Shown here: positions 10,134 to 17,861 of the stretch, one piece after another
Position numbering within the stretch: the stretch's first letter is position 1
Layout: each line of letters starts with the position of its first letter
From: DATBDN01 sp036269895
GTDB taxonomy: Bacteria; Actinomycetota; Thermoleophilia; Solirubrobacterales; Thermoleophilaceae
Direction of reading: 5' to 3'
Length of the DNA: 21,016 nt
Assembly (NCBI GenBank): GCA_036269895.1
Contig: DATBDN010000037.1
Coordinates: 1 to 21,016 of the forward strand
Notes under the pieces: model-generated
What the model was told of the DNA's origin: nothing
What the model saw: only the letters and a program-made list of their open reading frames with translations
Database searches by the model: none
Program-made: the position numbers and the translations under genes

Positions 10134-11423
10134 GTGAAGAGGGTTCTCGTAGTCGGGTCCGGCGGCCGCGAGCACGCGCTCGTGCGCGCGCTCCAGCGCA
10201 GCCCGCAGTCGCCCGAGGTAATCGCCGCGCCCGGCAACGCCGGGATCGCGCGCGACAAGGTCGCCTGCTTCGACGTTGCCGCCGACGACGTCGCGGGGGT
10301 TGTCGCGCTCGCGCACGAGCAGCGCTGCGACCTGGTCGTGGTGGGGCCTGAGGTGCCGCTGGTAGCCGGACTCGTGGACGCGTGCTTTGGCGCCGGCATC
10401 AAGGCGTTCGGCCCAAGCGCGGCCGCGGCCCGGGTCGAAGGCTCGAAGCACTACGCCAAGGAGCTCATGAAGGCCGCGAGCGTTCCGACGGCGTCGTACC
10501 TCGTTCTCCATGACCGCAAGGAGGCGCTCGAGCATCTCTCCTGCGCCTCGTACCCGCTCGTGCTGAAGGCCGACTCCCTCGCCGCCGGCAAGGGAGTGGT
10601 CATCTGTCCCACGGAGACGGATGCCCGCGCGGCCGTGGACGAATTCTTCACCCAGCGCCGCTTCGGGCAGACCACGGTCGTCGCCGAGGAGTTCCTGGAG
10701 GGCCAGGAGCTGTCCCTGCTCGCGCTCTGTGACGGGACCCGCGCGGTCCCGATGGCGCCGGCGCAGGACTACAAGCGGATATATGACAACGACGAGGGGC
10801 CGAACACCGGCGGCATGGGCAGCTACTCGCCCGTGCCCGGTTTCGACACGGCGCATGCGAAGGCTCTGGCGGCGACGGTCCACCAGCCGGTGGTCGACGA
10901 GCTGCGCCGACGCGGGACGCCGTTCCACGGCGTGCTCTATGCCGGCCTGATGATGACCGCGAACGGACCGAAGGTGCTCGAGTTCAACGCTCGCTTCGGG
11001 GATCCCGAGACACAGGCCATCCTTCCGCGCCTGCGCTCCGACCTGCTCGAGGCGATGGAGCGGTCGATCACCCCGGGCGGGCTCGAGGGTTACGAGCTCG
11101 ACTGGAAGAAGCTGTGGGCCGTCACGGTGGTGCTCGCCTCGCGCGGGTACCCAGAGTCGGCGTCGAAGGGCGACGTGATCGAGGGCCTGCGCGGCATCGA
11201 CGGCCTCGACGCCGAGGTGCTGCACGCCGGCACGGCGTTGCAGGGCGACCAGTTGGTGACCGCCGGCGGCCGTGTCCTGAACGTGACCGGCCTGGGCGAG
11301 ACGGTGAGCGACGCGCGGCGGCGGGCCTATGCCGTGGCAGAGCAGGTGCAGTTCGATGGCAAACAGATGAGAACAGACATCGCGCTGCGCGCGGTGGAGG
11401 GGACACAACTTGACGCAGCCTGA
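10134..11423 (+). CDS. purD: Phosphoribosylamine-glycine ligase (GAR synthetase)
   Basis: PurD joins phosphoribosylamine and glycine with ATP to give GAR, the second step of de novo purine synthesis. The 429-residue protein has the N-terminal loop VLVVGSGGREHALVRAL (4-20), the GPEVPLVAGLVD segment, and the ATP-grasp parts LKADSLAAGKGV, EEFLEGQELS and DYKRIYDNDEGPNTGGMGSY. The metal-binding NARFGDPETQ and the C-terminal domain complete it. Length and motifs are normal. The start is GTG 10134, 3 nt after the GYD stop, without a Shine-Dalgarno, so coupling is likely. Its end overlaps the purE start by 14 nt. No purC, purL, purF or purM is present in the window. Confidence 0.97.
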   Translation: MKRVLVVGSGGREHALVRALQRSPQSPEVIAAPGNAGIARDKVACFDVAADDVAGVVALAHEQRCDLVVVGPEVPLVAGLVDACFGAGIKAFGPSAAAARVEGSKHYAKELMKAASVPTASYLVLHDRKEALEHLSCASYPLVLKADSLAAGKGVVICPTETDARAAVDEFFTQRRFGQTTVVAEEFLEGQELSLLALCDGTRAVPMAPAQDYKRIYDNDEGPNTGGMGSYSPVPGFDTAHAKALAATVHQPVVDELRRRGTPFHGVLYAGLMMTANGPKVLEFNARFGDPETQAILPRLRSDLLEAMERSITPGGLEGYELDWKKLWAVTVVLASRGYPESASKGDVIEGLRGIDGLDAEVLHAGTALQGDQLVTAGGRVLNVTGLGETVSDARRRAYAVAEQVQFDGKQMRTDIALRAVEGTQLDAA

Positions 11424-11871
11424 AACGCAGACGGAGGTGGCGGCGGCGGAGTTCGCCTCGGGCGAGGACGGGCCCCTGGTGGGCATCGTCATGGGGTCCG
11501 AATCGGACCGCGCCACCATGGAGAAAGCCGGGGCCGAGCTCGACAGCCGCGGCATCAGCTTCGAGATCCAGGTGATGAGCGCGCATCGCTCGCCGGACCT
11601 CGTCGCGACCTACGCCAAAGAAGCTCGCTCCCGCGGGCTGCGGATCATCATCGCCGGAGCGGGCCTGTCGGCGGCGCTGCCCGGCGTGGTGGCGGCTCAC
11701 ACCGACCTGCCGGTCATCGGCGTGCCGCTGGCGGCGAAGACGGGCGTGATGAACGGCCTCGACGCGCTGCTATCGGTCGCCCAGATGCCACCCGGCGTGC
11801 CAGTCGCCTGCGTGGGCGTCGACAACGCGCGGAATGCCGCGGTGCTGGCCGCACGGATTCTGGGCGCGTGA
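11410..11871 (+). CDS. purE: N5-carboxyaminoimidazole ribonucleotide mutase PurE
   Basis: PurE makes 4-carboxy-AIR, either by rearranging N5-CAIR made by PurK or, in class II enzymes, directly from AIR and CO2. The 153-residue protein has the nucleotide loop VMGSESD (27-33), the catalytic SAHRSP (57-62, His59), and AGAGLSAALPG (82-92). The last motif is unusual: class I enzymes mostly read GGAAHLPG, so the second loop histidine is replaced by Ala here, although the rest is not class II-like. The start is taken as TTG 11410, preceded by GGAGGGG at 11396-11402 at good spacing; it lies within the end of purD. About 20 residues precede the core, more than in most PurE proteins. No purK is visible in the window. 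Confidence 0.94.
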   Translation: MTQPETQTEVAAAEFASGEDGPLVGIVMGSESDRATMEKAGAELDSRGISFEIQVMSAHRSPDLVATYAKEARSRGLRIIIAGAGLSAALPGVVAAHTDLPVIGVPLAAKTGVMNGLDALLSVAQMPPGVPVACVGVDNARNAAVLAARILGA

Positions 11872-11893
11872 CGCAGCTAGCGTCTGACGCGCA

Positions 11894-13174
11894 TTGATCG
11901 AGCGCTACACCCGGCCGGAGATCGGAGCCGTCTGGACCGACCAGGCCCGGATGGAGACATGGCTGCAGGTCGAGATCGCCGGAGTCGAGGCGCTTGCCGA
12001 ACAGGGCGTCGTTCCCGACGAGGACACCAAGGCCGTCAAGGAGCTTGCAAGCTTCACCGTCGACGCCGTCAAGGAGCGCGAGAAGGTCACCGACCACGAC
12101 GTCGCGGCGTTCGTCGACGTGGTCGCCCAGTCGGTCGGCGAACCCGGCCGCTGGGTCCACTACGGGCTCACGTCGTCGGACGTCCTCGACACCGCGCTTG
12201 CCCTGCAGATCCGCAAGGCCGGCGAGATCATCGTCACCGGAGCGCGGGCGTTCCGCGACGCCCTGAAGACGAAGGCGCTTGAGCATCGCGACACCATCGC
12301 CGTCGGCCGCACGCACGGAGTGCACGCCGAGCCGACCACCTTCGGGCTCAAGCTCGCCGGCTTCGCCTTCGAGGCCGACCGCAACCTCACGCGCCTGCAG
12401 GACGCGTTCGACCAATGCGCGGTGGGAGCGCTGTCCGGGGCGGTCGGCACCTACGCCTCGAACGGCCCGGAGTTCGAGCAGCTGGTCCTGGACCTCGTGG
12501 GGCTGCGCCGCGAGGACGTCTCCACCCAGGTCGTGCCGCGCGACCGCCACGCGCAGCTGCTGAATGCGATCGCTCTGGCCGGCGCCGGGCTCGAACGGTT
12601 CGCTGTCGAGATCCGCCACCTTCAGCGGACGGAGGTGCGCGAGGTCGAGGAGCCGTTCCGCAGCGGCCAGAAGGGCAGCTCGGCAATGCCGCACAAGCGC
12701 AACCCGATCGTCTCCGAGCGCGTGACCGGCATCGCGCGCCTGCTGCGCGGCTACGCGCTGGCGGGCATGGAGGACGTGGCGCTCTGGCACGAGCGCGACA
12801 TCTCGCATTCGTCGGTGGAGCGCGTGGCGCTGCCCGACGCGACGATCCTGCTCGACTACGCGCAGGCGCTCGCCACGCGCGTTGTCGAGGGGATGACGGT
12901 CCACGCCGATCGTATGACCGCGAACCTGGACGCGACGCATGGCGCCCTCTTCTCCCAGCGCGCACTGCTCGCGCTCGTGGAGGCGGGCCGCTCGCGCGAC
13001 GACGCCTACCGGATCGTCCAGGAGAACGCGCAGCGCGCGTGGGATACCGGCACCCCGTTCCGGCAGCTGCTCGGTGAGGCGGCGCCGGACCTGGACCTCG
13101 ACGCCGTCTTCGACGTCACGGCGTATACGAGATACGTCGACCAAATCCTCAGCCGCCTCGACTCACTCACGTAG
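11894..13174 (+). CDS. purB: Adenylosuccinate lyase
   Basis: PurB removes fumarate twice in purine synthesis, from SAICAR and from adenylosuccinate. The 426-residue protein shows the fumarase/ASL superfamily motifs: TSSDVLDTALALQ (93-105), GRTHGVHAEPTTFG (138-151) and the signature GSSAMPHKRNP (261-271), in which Ser263 is expected to be the catalytic residue. Length is typical. The start is TTG 11894, which gives the usual N-terminus IERYTRPEIGAVWTDQARM; it lies 22 nt after the purE stop with no good Shine-Dalgarno. The gene belongs to the purD-purE-purB run and is followed after 10 nt by a kinase gene on the same strand. Confidence 0.97.
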   Translation: MIERYTRPEIGAVWTDQARMETWLQVEIAGVEALAEQGVVPDEDTKAVKELASFTVDAVKEREKVTDHDVAAFVDVVAQSVGEPGRWVHYGLTSSDVLDTALALQIRKAGEIIVTGARAFRDALKTKALEHRDTIAVGRTHGVHAEPTTFGLKLAGFAFEADRNLTRLQDAFDQCAVGALSGAVGTYASNGPEFEQLVLDLVGLRREDVSTQVVPRDRHAQLLNAIALAGAGLERFAVEIRHLQRTEVREVEEPFRSGQKGSSAMPHKRNPIVSERVTGIARLLRGYALAGMEDVALWHERDISHSSVERVALPDATILLDYAQALATRVVEGMTVHADRMTANLDATHGALFSQRALLALVEAGRSRDDAYRIVQENAQRAWDTGTPFRQLLGEAAPDLDLDAVFDVTAYTRYVDQILSRLDSLT

Positions 13175-13184
13175 CATCGGCGCC

Positions 13185-14501
13185 ATGGCAGTCGGGCCCG
13201 GCTCTTCCGACGAGGTCGCGCGCAGGCCTACCGCGCCCGGCTCCGATGGTGCCGGGGGCTCCGCGGTGCGTCTGCCCGAGATCGGCGAGGAGCTTGCCGG
13301 CTACAGGATCGAGGCGCTCGCGGGCCGCGGCGGGATGGGTGTCGTCTTCCGCGCGCAGCATCTGCATCTCGGCCGCATGGTCGCGCTGAAGGTCCTGACC
13401 GCCGACCTGGCCGGCAACCGCGCCTTCCGCGAGCGTTTCGTTCGCGAGGCCCAGACCGCGGCGCGACTCGACCACCCGAACATCGTGCCGGTCTTCGATG
13501 CCGGTGAGGCGGAAGGCCTGCTCTACATCGCGATGAAGTACATCGACGGGGTGGACCTCGGCCACGTGCTCGACGCCGAGGACCGCCTGACCCCGCAGCG
13601 GACGGTCGACCTGCTGGCCGACGTCGCCGACGCGCTCGATGTCGCCCACGGCGCCGGCATGGTCCACCGCGATGTCAAGCCCGGCAACGTGCTGGTCGAC
13701 AACGTCCGTTCCTACCTGACCGACTTCGGCCTGACGAAGCGCATCGCCTCGCGCACCGCGCTGACGGCGGCGGAGCGCACGGTCGGTACCGCGGCCTATC
13801 TGGCCCCCGAGCAGATCCGCGGCCAGGACGTGGATGCCCGTACCGACGTCTACGCGTTCGGTTGTGTTCTCTACGAGTGCCTGACGGGCGACGTGCCGTT
13901 CGTGCGCGACACGGACATGGCCGTGCTGTGGGCGCACCTCGAGCAAGAGCCGGAGCCGCCGAGCCAGCGCGTCGCCGACCTGCCCGTCGCGCTCGACGAC
14001 GTCCTGCGGACCGCGCTTGCCAAGCGCAAGGACGACCGCTACGCGAGCTGCGGCGAGCTGATGGCGGCGATCGCCGACGCGACCGACTCGCAGCGCCTCG
14101 AATCCTCAACGCGCAACAAGGTCCCGGTGACCACGGTGCTCGTGGCGAGCGGCGACCGCGCCGCTCGCGCCATGATCGAGGCGACTCTGGCCGAGGGACG
14201 CATCCACGTGGCGGGCGCCGGCGACGCCGACCGGGCCCTCGACCAGGCGCAGGTGCGCCCTCCGGGGTTGGCCTTCGTCGACGCCGACCTGCCGGGCGGA
14301 GCGATCCCGCTGTGCGAACAGCTGCGCGCAAGCGAGGAGTCGCCTGGGACGCGCATCGTCATGCTCGTCGGACGCCGTTCCCAGTTCGACCGCGGCGCCG
14401 CTGCGGGCGCCGGGATCGACGACTTCCTGCCCAAACCGTTCTCCGCGCTCCAGCTGCTGGCGAAGGTGCGCGACTTCGTCCCGGACGCGCTCGCCGGGTG
14501 A
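13185..14501 (+). CDS. Ser/Thr protein kinase with C-terminal receiver-like domain
   Basis: The 438-residue protein has a Hanks-type kinase domain (about 38-300) with all key residues: glycine loop GRGGMG (47-52), Lys69, HRDVKPGN (161-168, catalytic Asp163), DFG (180-182) and APE (207-209). A response-regulator-like domain follows (about 316-435). It keeps the phosphoacceptor position Asp366 (AFVDADLPG) and Lys417 (FLPKPF). However, the N-terminal acidic pair is reduced to one Asp (VLVASGDR) and the Thr/Ser switch position is Gly (MLVGRR), so phosphorylation may be altered or absent. No transmembrane helix is seen, so it is probably cytoplasmic, unlike PknB-type sensors. ATG 13185 lies 10 nt after purB and is chosen because further upstream the frame is inside purB. 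The stop overlaps the next gene (GTGA). Confidence 0.9.
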   Translation: MAVGPGSSDEVARRPTAPGSDGAGGSAVRLPEIGEELAGYRIEALAGRGGMGVVFRAQHLHLGRMVALKVLTADLAGNRAFRERFVREAQTAARLDHPNIVPVFDAGEAEGLLYIAMKYIDGVDLGHVLDAEDRLTPQRTVDLLADVADALDVAHGAGMVHRDVKPGNVLVDNVRSYLTDFGLTKRIASRTALTAAERTVGTAAYLAPEQIRGQDVDARTDVYAFGCVLYECLTGDVPFVRDTDMAVLWAHLEQEPEPPSQRVADLPVALDDVLRTALAKRKDDRYASCGELMAAIADATDSQRLESSTRNKVPVTTVLVASGDRAARAMIEATLAEGRIHVAGAGDADRALDQAQVRPPGLAFVDADLPGGAIPLCEQLRASEESPGTRIVMLVGRRSQFDRGAAAGAGIDDFLPKPFSALQLLAKVRDFVPDALAG

Positions 14502-15493
14502 GCGGGATCCTCGTGGTCGCGTCCGAGCCTGCGCTCGGCGCCGTGCTGCAGCAGGTGCTCGCACAGGCCGGGCTCGGCCTGGTCGAGACCGCCGGGCCCG
14601 ACCACGCAATCGAAGTCGTCGCCTCGGCGCGCCCGCGGCTCGTGCTGCTCGATCTCGATCAGACTGGCGACGTCAGCGGGGTCGACGTCCTGGCCACGCT
14701 CGCCCCGTGGGTCGGCGCCGACCCGCCGCTGCCGGTGATCGCGCTGGCGCCGGCCGGCGCAGCGGACGCCCGCCGCCGCGCGCGCGAAGCCGGCGCGCGC
14801 GACTTTCTGGCCAAGCCGCTCGATCCGACCGAGGTGCTTGCACGTGTGGAGAACGTGCTCGCGGCCGCCGCGCTCGCTACGCAGGGCGGGGCGATGAGCC
14901 AGGAGCTCGAGCTGACGCGGCTCGAGAGCGTCGAGCGCCTGGCGCGTCTGGCCGAGTACCGCGACGACGCGACCTATGAGCACCCGCAGCGCGTCGGTCG
15001 TGCGGCGGCGCTGCTCGCGGAGCGCCTCGGGCTGGCGCCCGATGTGGTCGATGCGATCCGCACCGCCGCGCCGCTGCACGACGTCGGCAAGGTCGGTGTG
15101 CCCGACCGGATCCTGCTGAAGCCCAGCCGGCTAACCGCGGCGGAGTTCGAGCTGATGAAGAGCCACACCCTGATCGGCGCCGAGATTCTCGCCGGCTCCA
15201 CCTGGCCGGTGCTGACGTTGGCGGAGGAGATCGCGCTGTCGCACCACGAGCGCTGGGACGGGACGGGCTACCCCGACGGCAAGCGGGAGCAGGAGATCCC
15301 GATTAGCGGCCGGATCGTCATCGTGGCGGACAACTTCGATGCGCTGACGCACTCGCGGCCGTACGCCGACGCATGGGACCCGGAGAAGGCGGCCGTCGAA
15401 ATCCGCCGCCAGAGCGGCCAGCATTTCGATCCTGAGGTGGTGGAGGCATTCGGGTCGCTCGACCTCGAGTACCTCCTTTCACCAATCGGATAA
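14498..15493 (+). CDS. Receiver-HD-GYP protein (predicted c-di-GMP phosphodiesterase)
   Basis: The 331-residue protein starts with a receiver domain (1-122). The phosphoacceptor is Asp52 (LVLLDLDQTG) and the conserved Lys is Lys106 (FLAKPL); the acidic pair is weak (VVASEPA) and the switch Thr is replaced by Ala. A short helix leads to an HD-GYP domain (about 137-328) with His162 (YEHPQR), HD 194-195 in LHDVGK, the HHERWDGTGYP motif (249-259) and DNFDALT. All metal-binding and GYP residues are present, so hydrolysis of cyclic di-GMP to GMP is expected. The GTG at 14498 overlaps the kinase stop by 4 nt, and the next gene starts 6 nt after the stop, so three signalling proteins are made together. 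An output through protein-protein contact with the kinases is possible. Confidence 0.92.
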   Translation: MSGILVVASEPALGAVLQQVLAQAGLGLVETAGPDHAIEVVASARPRLVLLDLDQTGDVSGVDVLATLAPWVGADPPLPVIALAPAGAADARRRAREAGARDFLAKPLDPTEVLARVENVLAAAALATQGGAMSQELELTRLESVERLARLAEYRDDATYEHPQRVGRAAALLAERLGLAPDVVDAIRTAAPLHDVGKVGVPDRILLKPSRLTAAEFELMKSHTLIGAEILAGSTWPVLTLAEEIALSHHERWDGTGYPDGKREQEIPISGRIVIVADNFDALTHSRPYADAWDPEKAAVEIRRQSGQHFDPEVVEAFGSLDLEYLLSPIG

Positions 15494-15499
15494 CTCAAC

Positions 15500-17839
15500 G
15501 TGAACGGCCCGTTCAACATCGGCGACGTCGTCGGCGGCTTCCGCCTGGAGTCCAGGCTCGGCGAGGGCGGGATGGGCGTTGTGTGGCTCGCCCATGAGCA
15601 GGGCGGGCAACGCCGGCGGGCGGCGCTGAAGGTCCTTCCCGCTGACCTGGCGCAAAACCACGAGCTTCGCGAGCGCTTCCTGCGCGAGGCGGCATACGCG
15701 CAGCGCGTCAGGCACCCGAACATCGCAGAGGTCTACGGCTCGGGCGAGCAGGACGGGAACCTGTGGCTGGCGATGCGCTACCTCGAGGGCACCGACCTGG
15801 CGTCGGTGCTTCGCCGCGGCGGGCCGTTGCAGCCGCGTCGCGCGCTGGCGATCATCGGCCAGGTCGCGGCGGCGCTGGACGAGGCGCACGCGGCCGGGCT
15901 GCTGCACCGCGACATCAAGCCGGCGAACGTGATGATCGCCGCGGACGGCACCCTGGGCGCCGAAGCCGCCGGGGGCACAAGCACGTCTGAGCAGGCGTAT
16001 GTCATCGACTTCGGCCTCGGCAGGGCACCACGCACCGACGAGCAGGGTCTCACGCGACCGGGTCAGTTCGTGGGCACGATCGATTACACGGCGCCGGAGC
16101 AGATCACCCAGCAGCAGAGGCTCGACGGCAGGGCCGATCAGTACTCGCTCGCATCTCTGCTCTACGAGATGCTCACCGGCGAGGTCCCGTTTCCGCGGAA
16201 GCGCGACGCCGACGTGATCATGGCCCACGTCGAGGGGGCGCCGCCGAAGGCCAGCGAGAAGCGCCCGGGCCTGCCGGCCGCGATCGACGACGTGATCGCG
16301 TGCGGAATGGCGAAGCGCCCGAACGACCGTTTCCCGAGCTGCACCGACTTCTCCGACGCGGCGTCGCGGGCGCTCGCGGAGGTAGCTGACAAGGACCTCG
16401 TTACCGACGGCGCACCGCCGGGCGCTGAGACGGTCTACCTGCTATTCGAATCAGGCGACGACAAGGGCCATGTCGTACACGTCACGGGCGACGACTTCGT
16501 CATCGGCCGCGACGACGCCGCCGACCTGCAGATCCTCGACACGCGCGCCTCGCGCCGGCACGCCTCCCTGAAGGTGCTGCCGGGCGGCAACGCCGAGCTG
16601 CGCGACCTCGGCTCGTCGAACGGCACGCTGCTCAACGGCGCTCCCGTCAAGTCGGCCGTGCTGTCGGGCGACGAGAAGCTGCGCATCGGCGACACCGAGC
16701 TGAGCTTCCACCCGGTCGACCCGATCCGCGCGAGGACATCGGTCGGAACCGAAAAGCCACGGCTCTCCGCGATCATCGCCAAGCGCAGCCAATCCGCGAT
16801 CCAGCGGCTGCGCATCGAGAGGAAGCTGCGCAACCTGACGATCCTGGCGGGCACGGCGACCGTCGCGATCGTCGTCCTGGTCATCCTCCTGGTTGCCGGT
16901 GTGCTCGGCGGTGGCAGCGGCGGCGCCAACGTGGCCGCTGTCGTCGACGCGGTCGGCCCGGCGACGGCGTTCGTCAAGACCAACCAGAACGAGACTGGCA
17001 GCGGTTGGGTGCTGGATGCCGCGCAGGGCCTGGTCGTGACGAACGGCCACGTGATCAACGGCGGCCAGAGCTTCCAGGTGGGCGTGAACGGGAAGCTGCG
17101 GCACGCGACGGTCGTCGGCGACGCGCCATGCGAGGACCTCGCCGTGCTGAAGGTGAACCCGACCGACGGGCTCCAGACGATGCCGCTCGACTCGCAGTCG
17201 AACGTCAAGGAGGGCGACGACGTGGTCGCGCTCGGGTATCCGCAGAGCGCATCGACGGACGCGAAGCTGACGGCCACCGCGGGCGTCGTGTCAGTGGCCA
17301 AGACGCAGTACAACGAGCCGGTGCCGGACATCCCGCTGTACCCGAACGTGATCCAGATCGACGCGGCGCTGAATCCCGGCAACTCCGGAGGGCCTCTGGT
17401 GAAGTCCGGCTCGCGGAGACTGATCGGCGTGAACTCCGCCGTTCGCACTCAGAACCAGCAGGGCCGGGCGATCCAAGGGCAGAACTACGCGATCGGCGTC
17501 GACCGCGTGAAGGCCGTTGCCAACTATCTGCGAACGGGGAAGTCACTTGGCTGGATGGGCTTCAACCTGGACTACCCGACGGCCGAACAGCTGGGCTCGC
17601 TGCCAGCCGGGGTAAAGACGAGCTCAGGCGTCGCCGGCACGCCGGCAGCCGCGGCGGTGAACGGGAAGACGCTCTTGATCATCGGCGGCAACGGCAAGCG
17701 CATCTCGAACTCGCTGTCGAGCTACTGCGCGGCAGTCGGCAACGCGCGAAGCGGTCAGCAGGTGACGTTCACAGCGATGGACATCAGCGACCCCGCACAC
17801 CCGGGGAGGCCGAAGGCGCTGCGTCTCCGCGTCCCGTAA
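15500..17839 (+). CDS. Ser/Thr kinase - FHA - transmembrane - HtrA-like serine protease fusion
   Basis: This 779-residue protein joins four modules. The kinase (about 14-290) has GEGGMG 21-26, Lys44, HRDIKPAN 136-143, DFG 170-172 and APE 198-200. About 15 extra residues (150-166, Gly/Ala/Ser/Thr-rich) are inserted just before DFG. The FHA domain (about 312-404) has GR 336-337, SRRHA 351-355 and LGSSNGT 370-376, the residues that bind phosphothreonine. One transmembrane helix lies at about 447-469. The trypsin-like protease domain (about 476-680) has an intact triad: His517 (TNGHV), Asp546 (EDLAVL) and Ser629 (GNSGGP). The tail (684-779) looks like a PDZ domain. The positive-inside rule (RIERKLRN before the helix) puts kinase and FHA in the cytoplasm and the protease outside. 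GTG 15500 is 6 nt after the HD-GYP gene, and nothing upstream fits better. Confidence 0.93.
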   Translation: MNGPFNIGDVVGGFRLESRLGEGGMGVVWLAHEQGGQRRRAALKVLPADLAQNHELRERFLREAAYAQRVRHPNIAEVYGSGEQDGNLWLAMRYLEGTDLASVLRRGGPLQPRRALAIIGQVAAALDEAHAAGLLHRDIKPANVMIAADGTLGAEAAGGTSTSEQAYVIDFGLGRAPRTDEQGLTRPGQFVGTIDYTAPEQITQQQRLDGRADQYSLASLLYEMLTGEVPFPRKRDADVIMAHVEGAPPKASEKRPGLPAAIDDVIACGMAKRPNDRFPSCTDFSDAASRALAEVADKDLVTDGAPPGAETVYLLFESGDDKGHVVHVTGDDFVIGRDDAADLQILDTRASRRHASLKVLPGGNAELRDLGSSNGTLLNGAPVKSAVLSGDEKLRIGDTELSFHPVDPIRARTSVGTEKPRLSAIIAKRSQSAIQRLRIERKLRNLTILAGTATVAIVVLVILLVAGVLGGGSGGANVAAVVDAVGPATAFVKTNQNETGSGWVLDAAQGLVVTNGHVINGGQSFQVGVNGKLRHATVVGDAPCEDLAVLKVNPTDGLQTMPLDSQSNVKEGDDVVALGYPQSASTDAKLTATAGVVSVAKTQYNEPVPDIPLYPNVIQIDAALNPGNSGGPLVKSGSRRLIGVNSAVRTQNQQGRAIQGQNYAIGVDRVKAVANYLRTGKSLGWMGFNLDYPTAEQLGSLPAGVKTSSGVAGTPAAAAVNGKTLLIIGGNGKRISNSLSSYCAAVGNARSGQQVTFTAMDISDPAHPGRPKALRLRVP

Positions 17840-17840
17840 C

Positions 17841-17860
17841 AAAACGGGACTGTCCCCTTT
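17841..17860. repeat. Short palindrome AAAACGGGACTGTCCCCTTT (REP-like)
   Basis: This element fills almost the whole 22-nt gap between two convergent stop codons (17839 and 17862). The core GGGAC-T-GTCCC (17846-17856) is perfect, and the symmetry extends to 19 bp (17842-17860) with one mismatched pair. It shares the AAACGGG start and the layout of the element at 3277-3293. A 1-nt centre is too tight for a normal hairpin loop, so a classic terminator is doubtful, although the A-run and T-run on either side resemble a bidirectional one. Confidence 0.55.
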
Positions 17861-17861
17861 G

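Noticed and set aside
9819..11555. Long open frame on the minus strand opposite the GYD gene and purD
   Set aside because: It is a shadow of high-GC codon bias; the plus strand encodes clear purD and GYD proteins and the minus translation has no recognisable domain. The same holds for 1650-2714, 3292-4401, 11714-13144 and 18809-20989.
17841..17860. Classic rho-independent terminator between the convergent genes
   Set aside because: The perfect stem is 5 bp with a 1-nt centre, which cannot form a stable normal loop; described as a palindrome instead.
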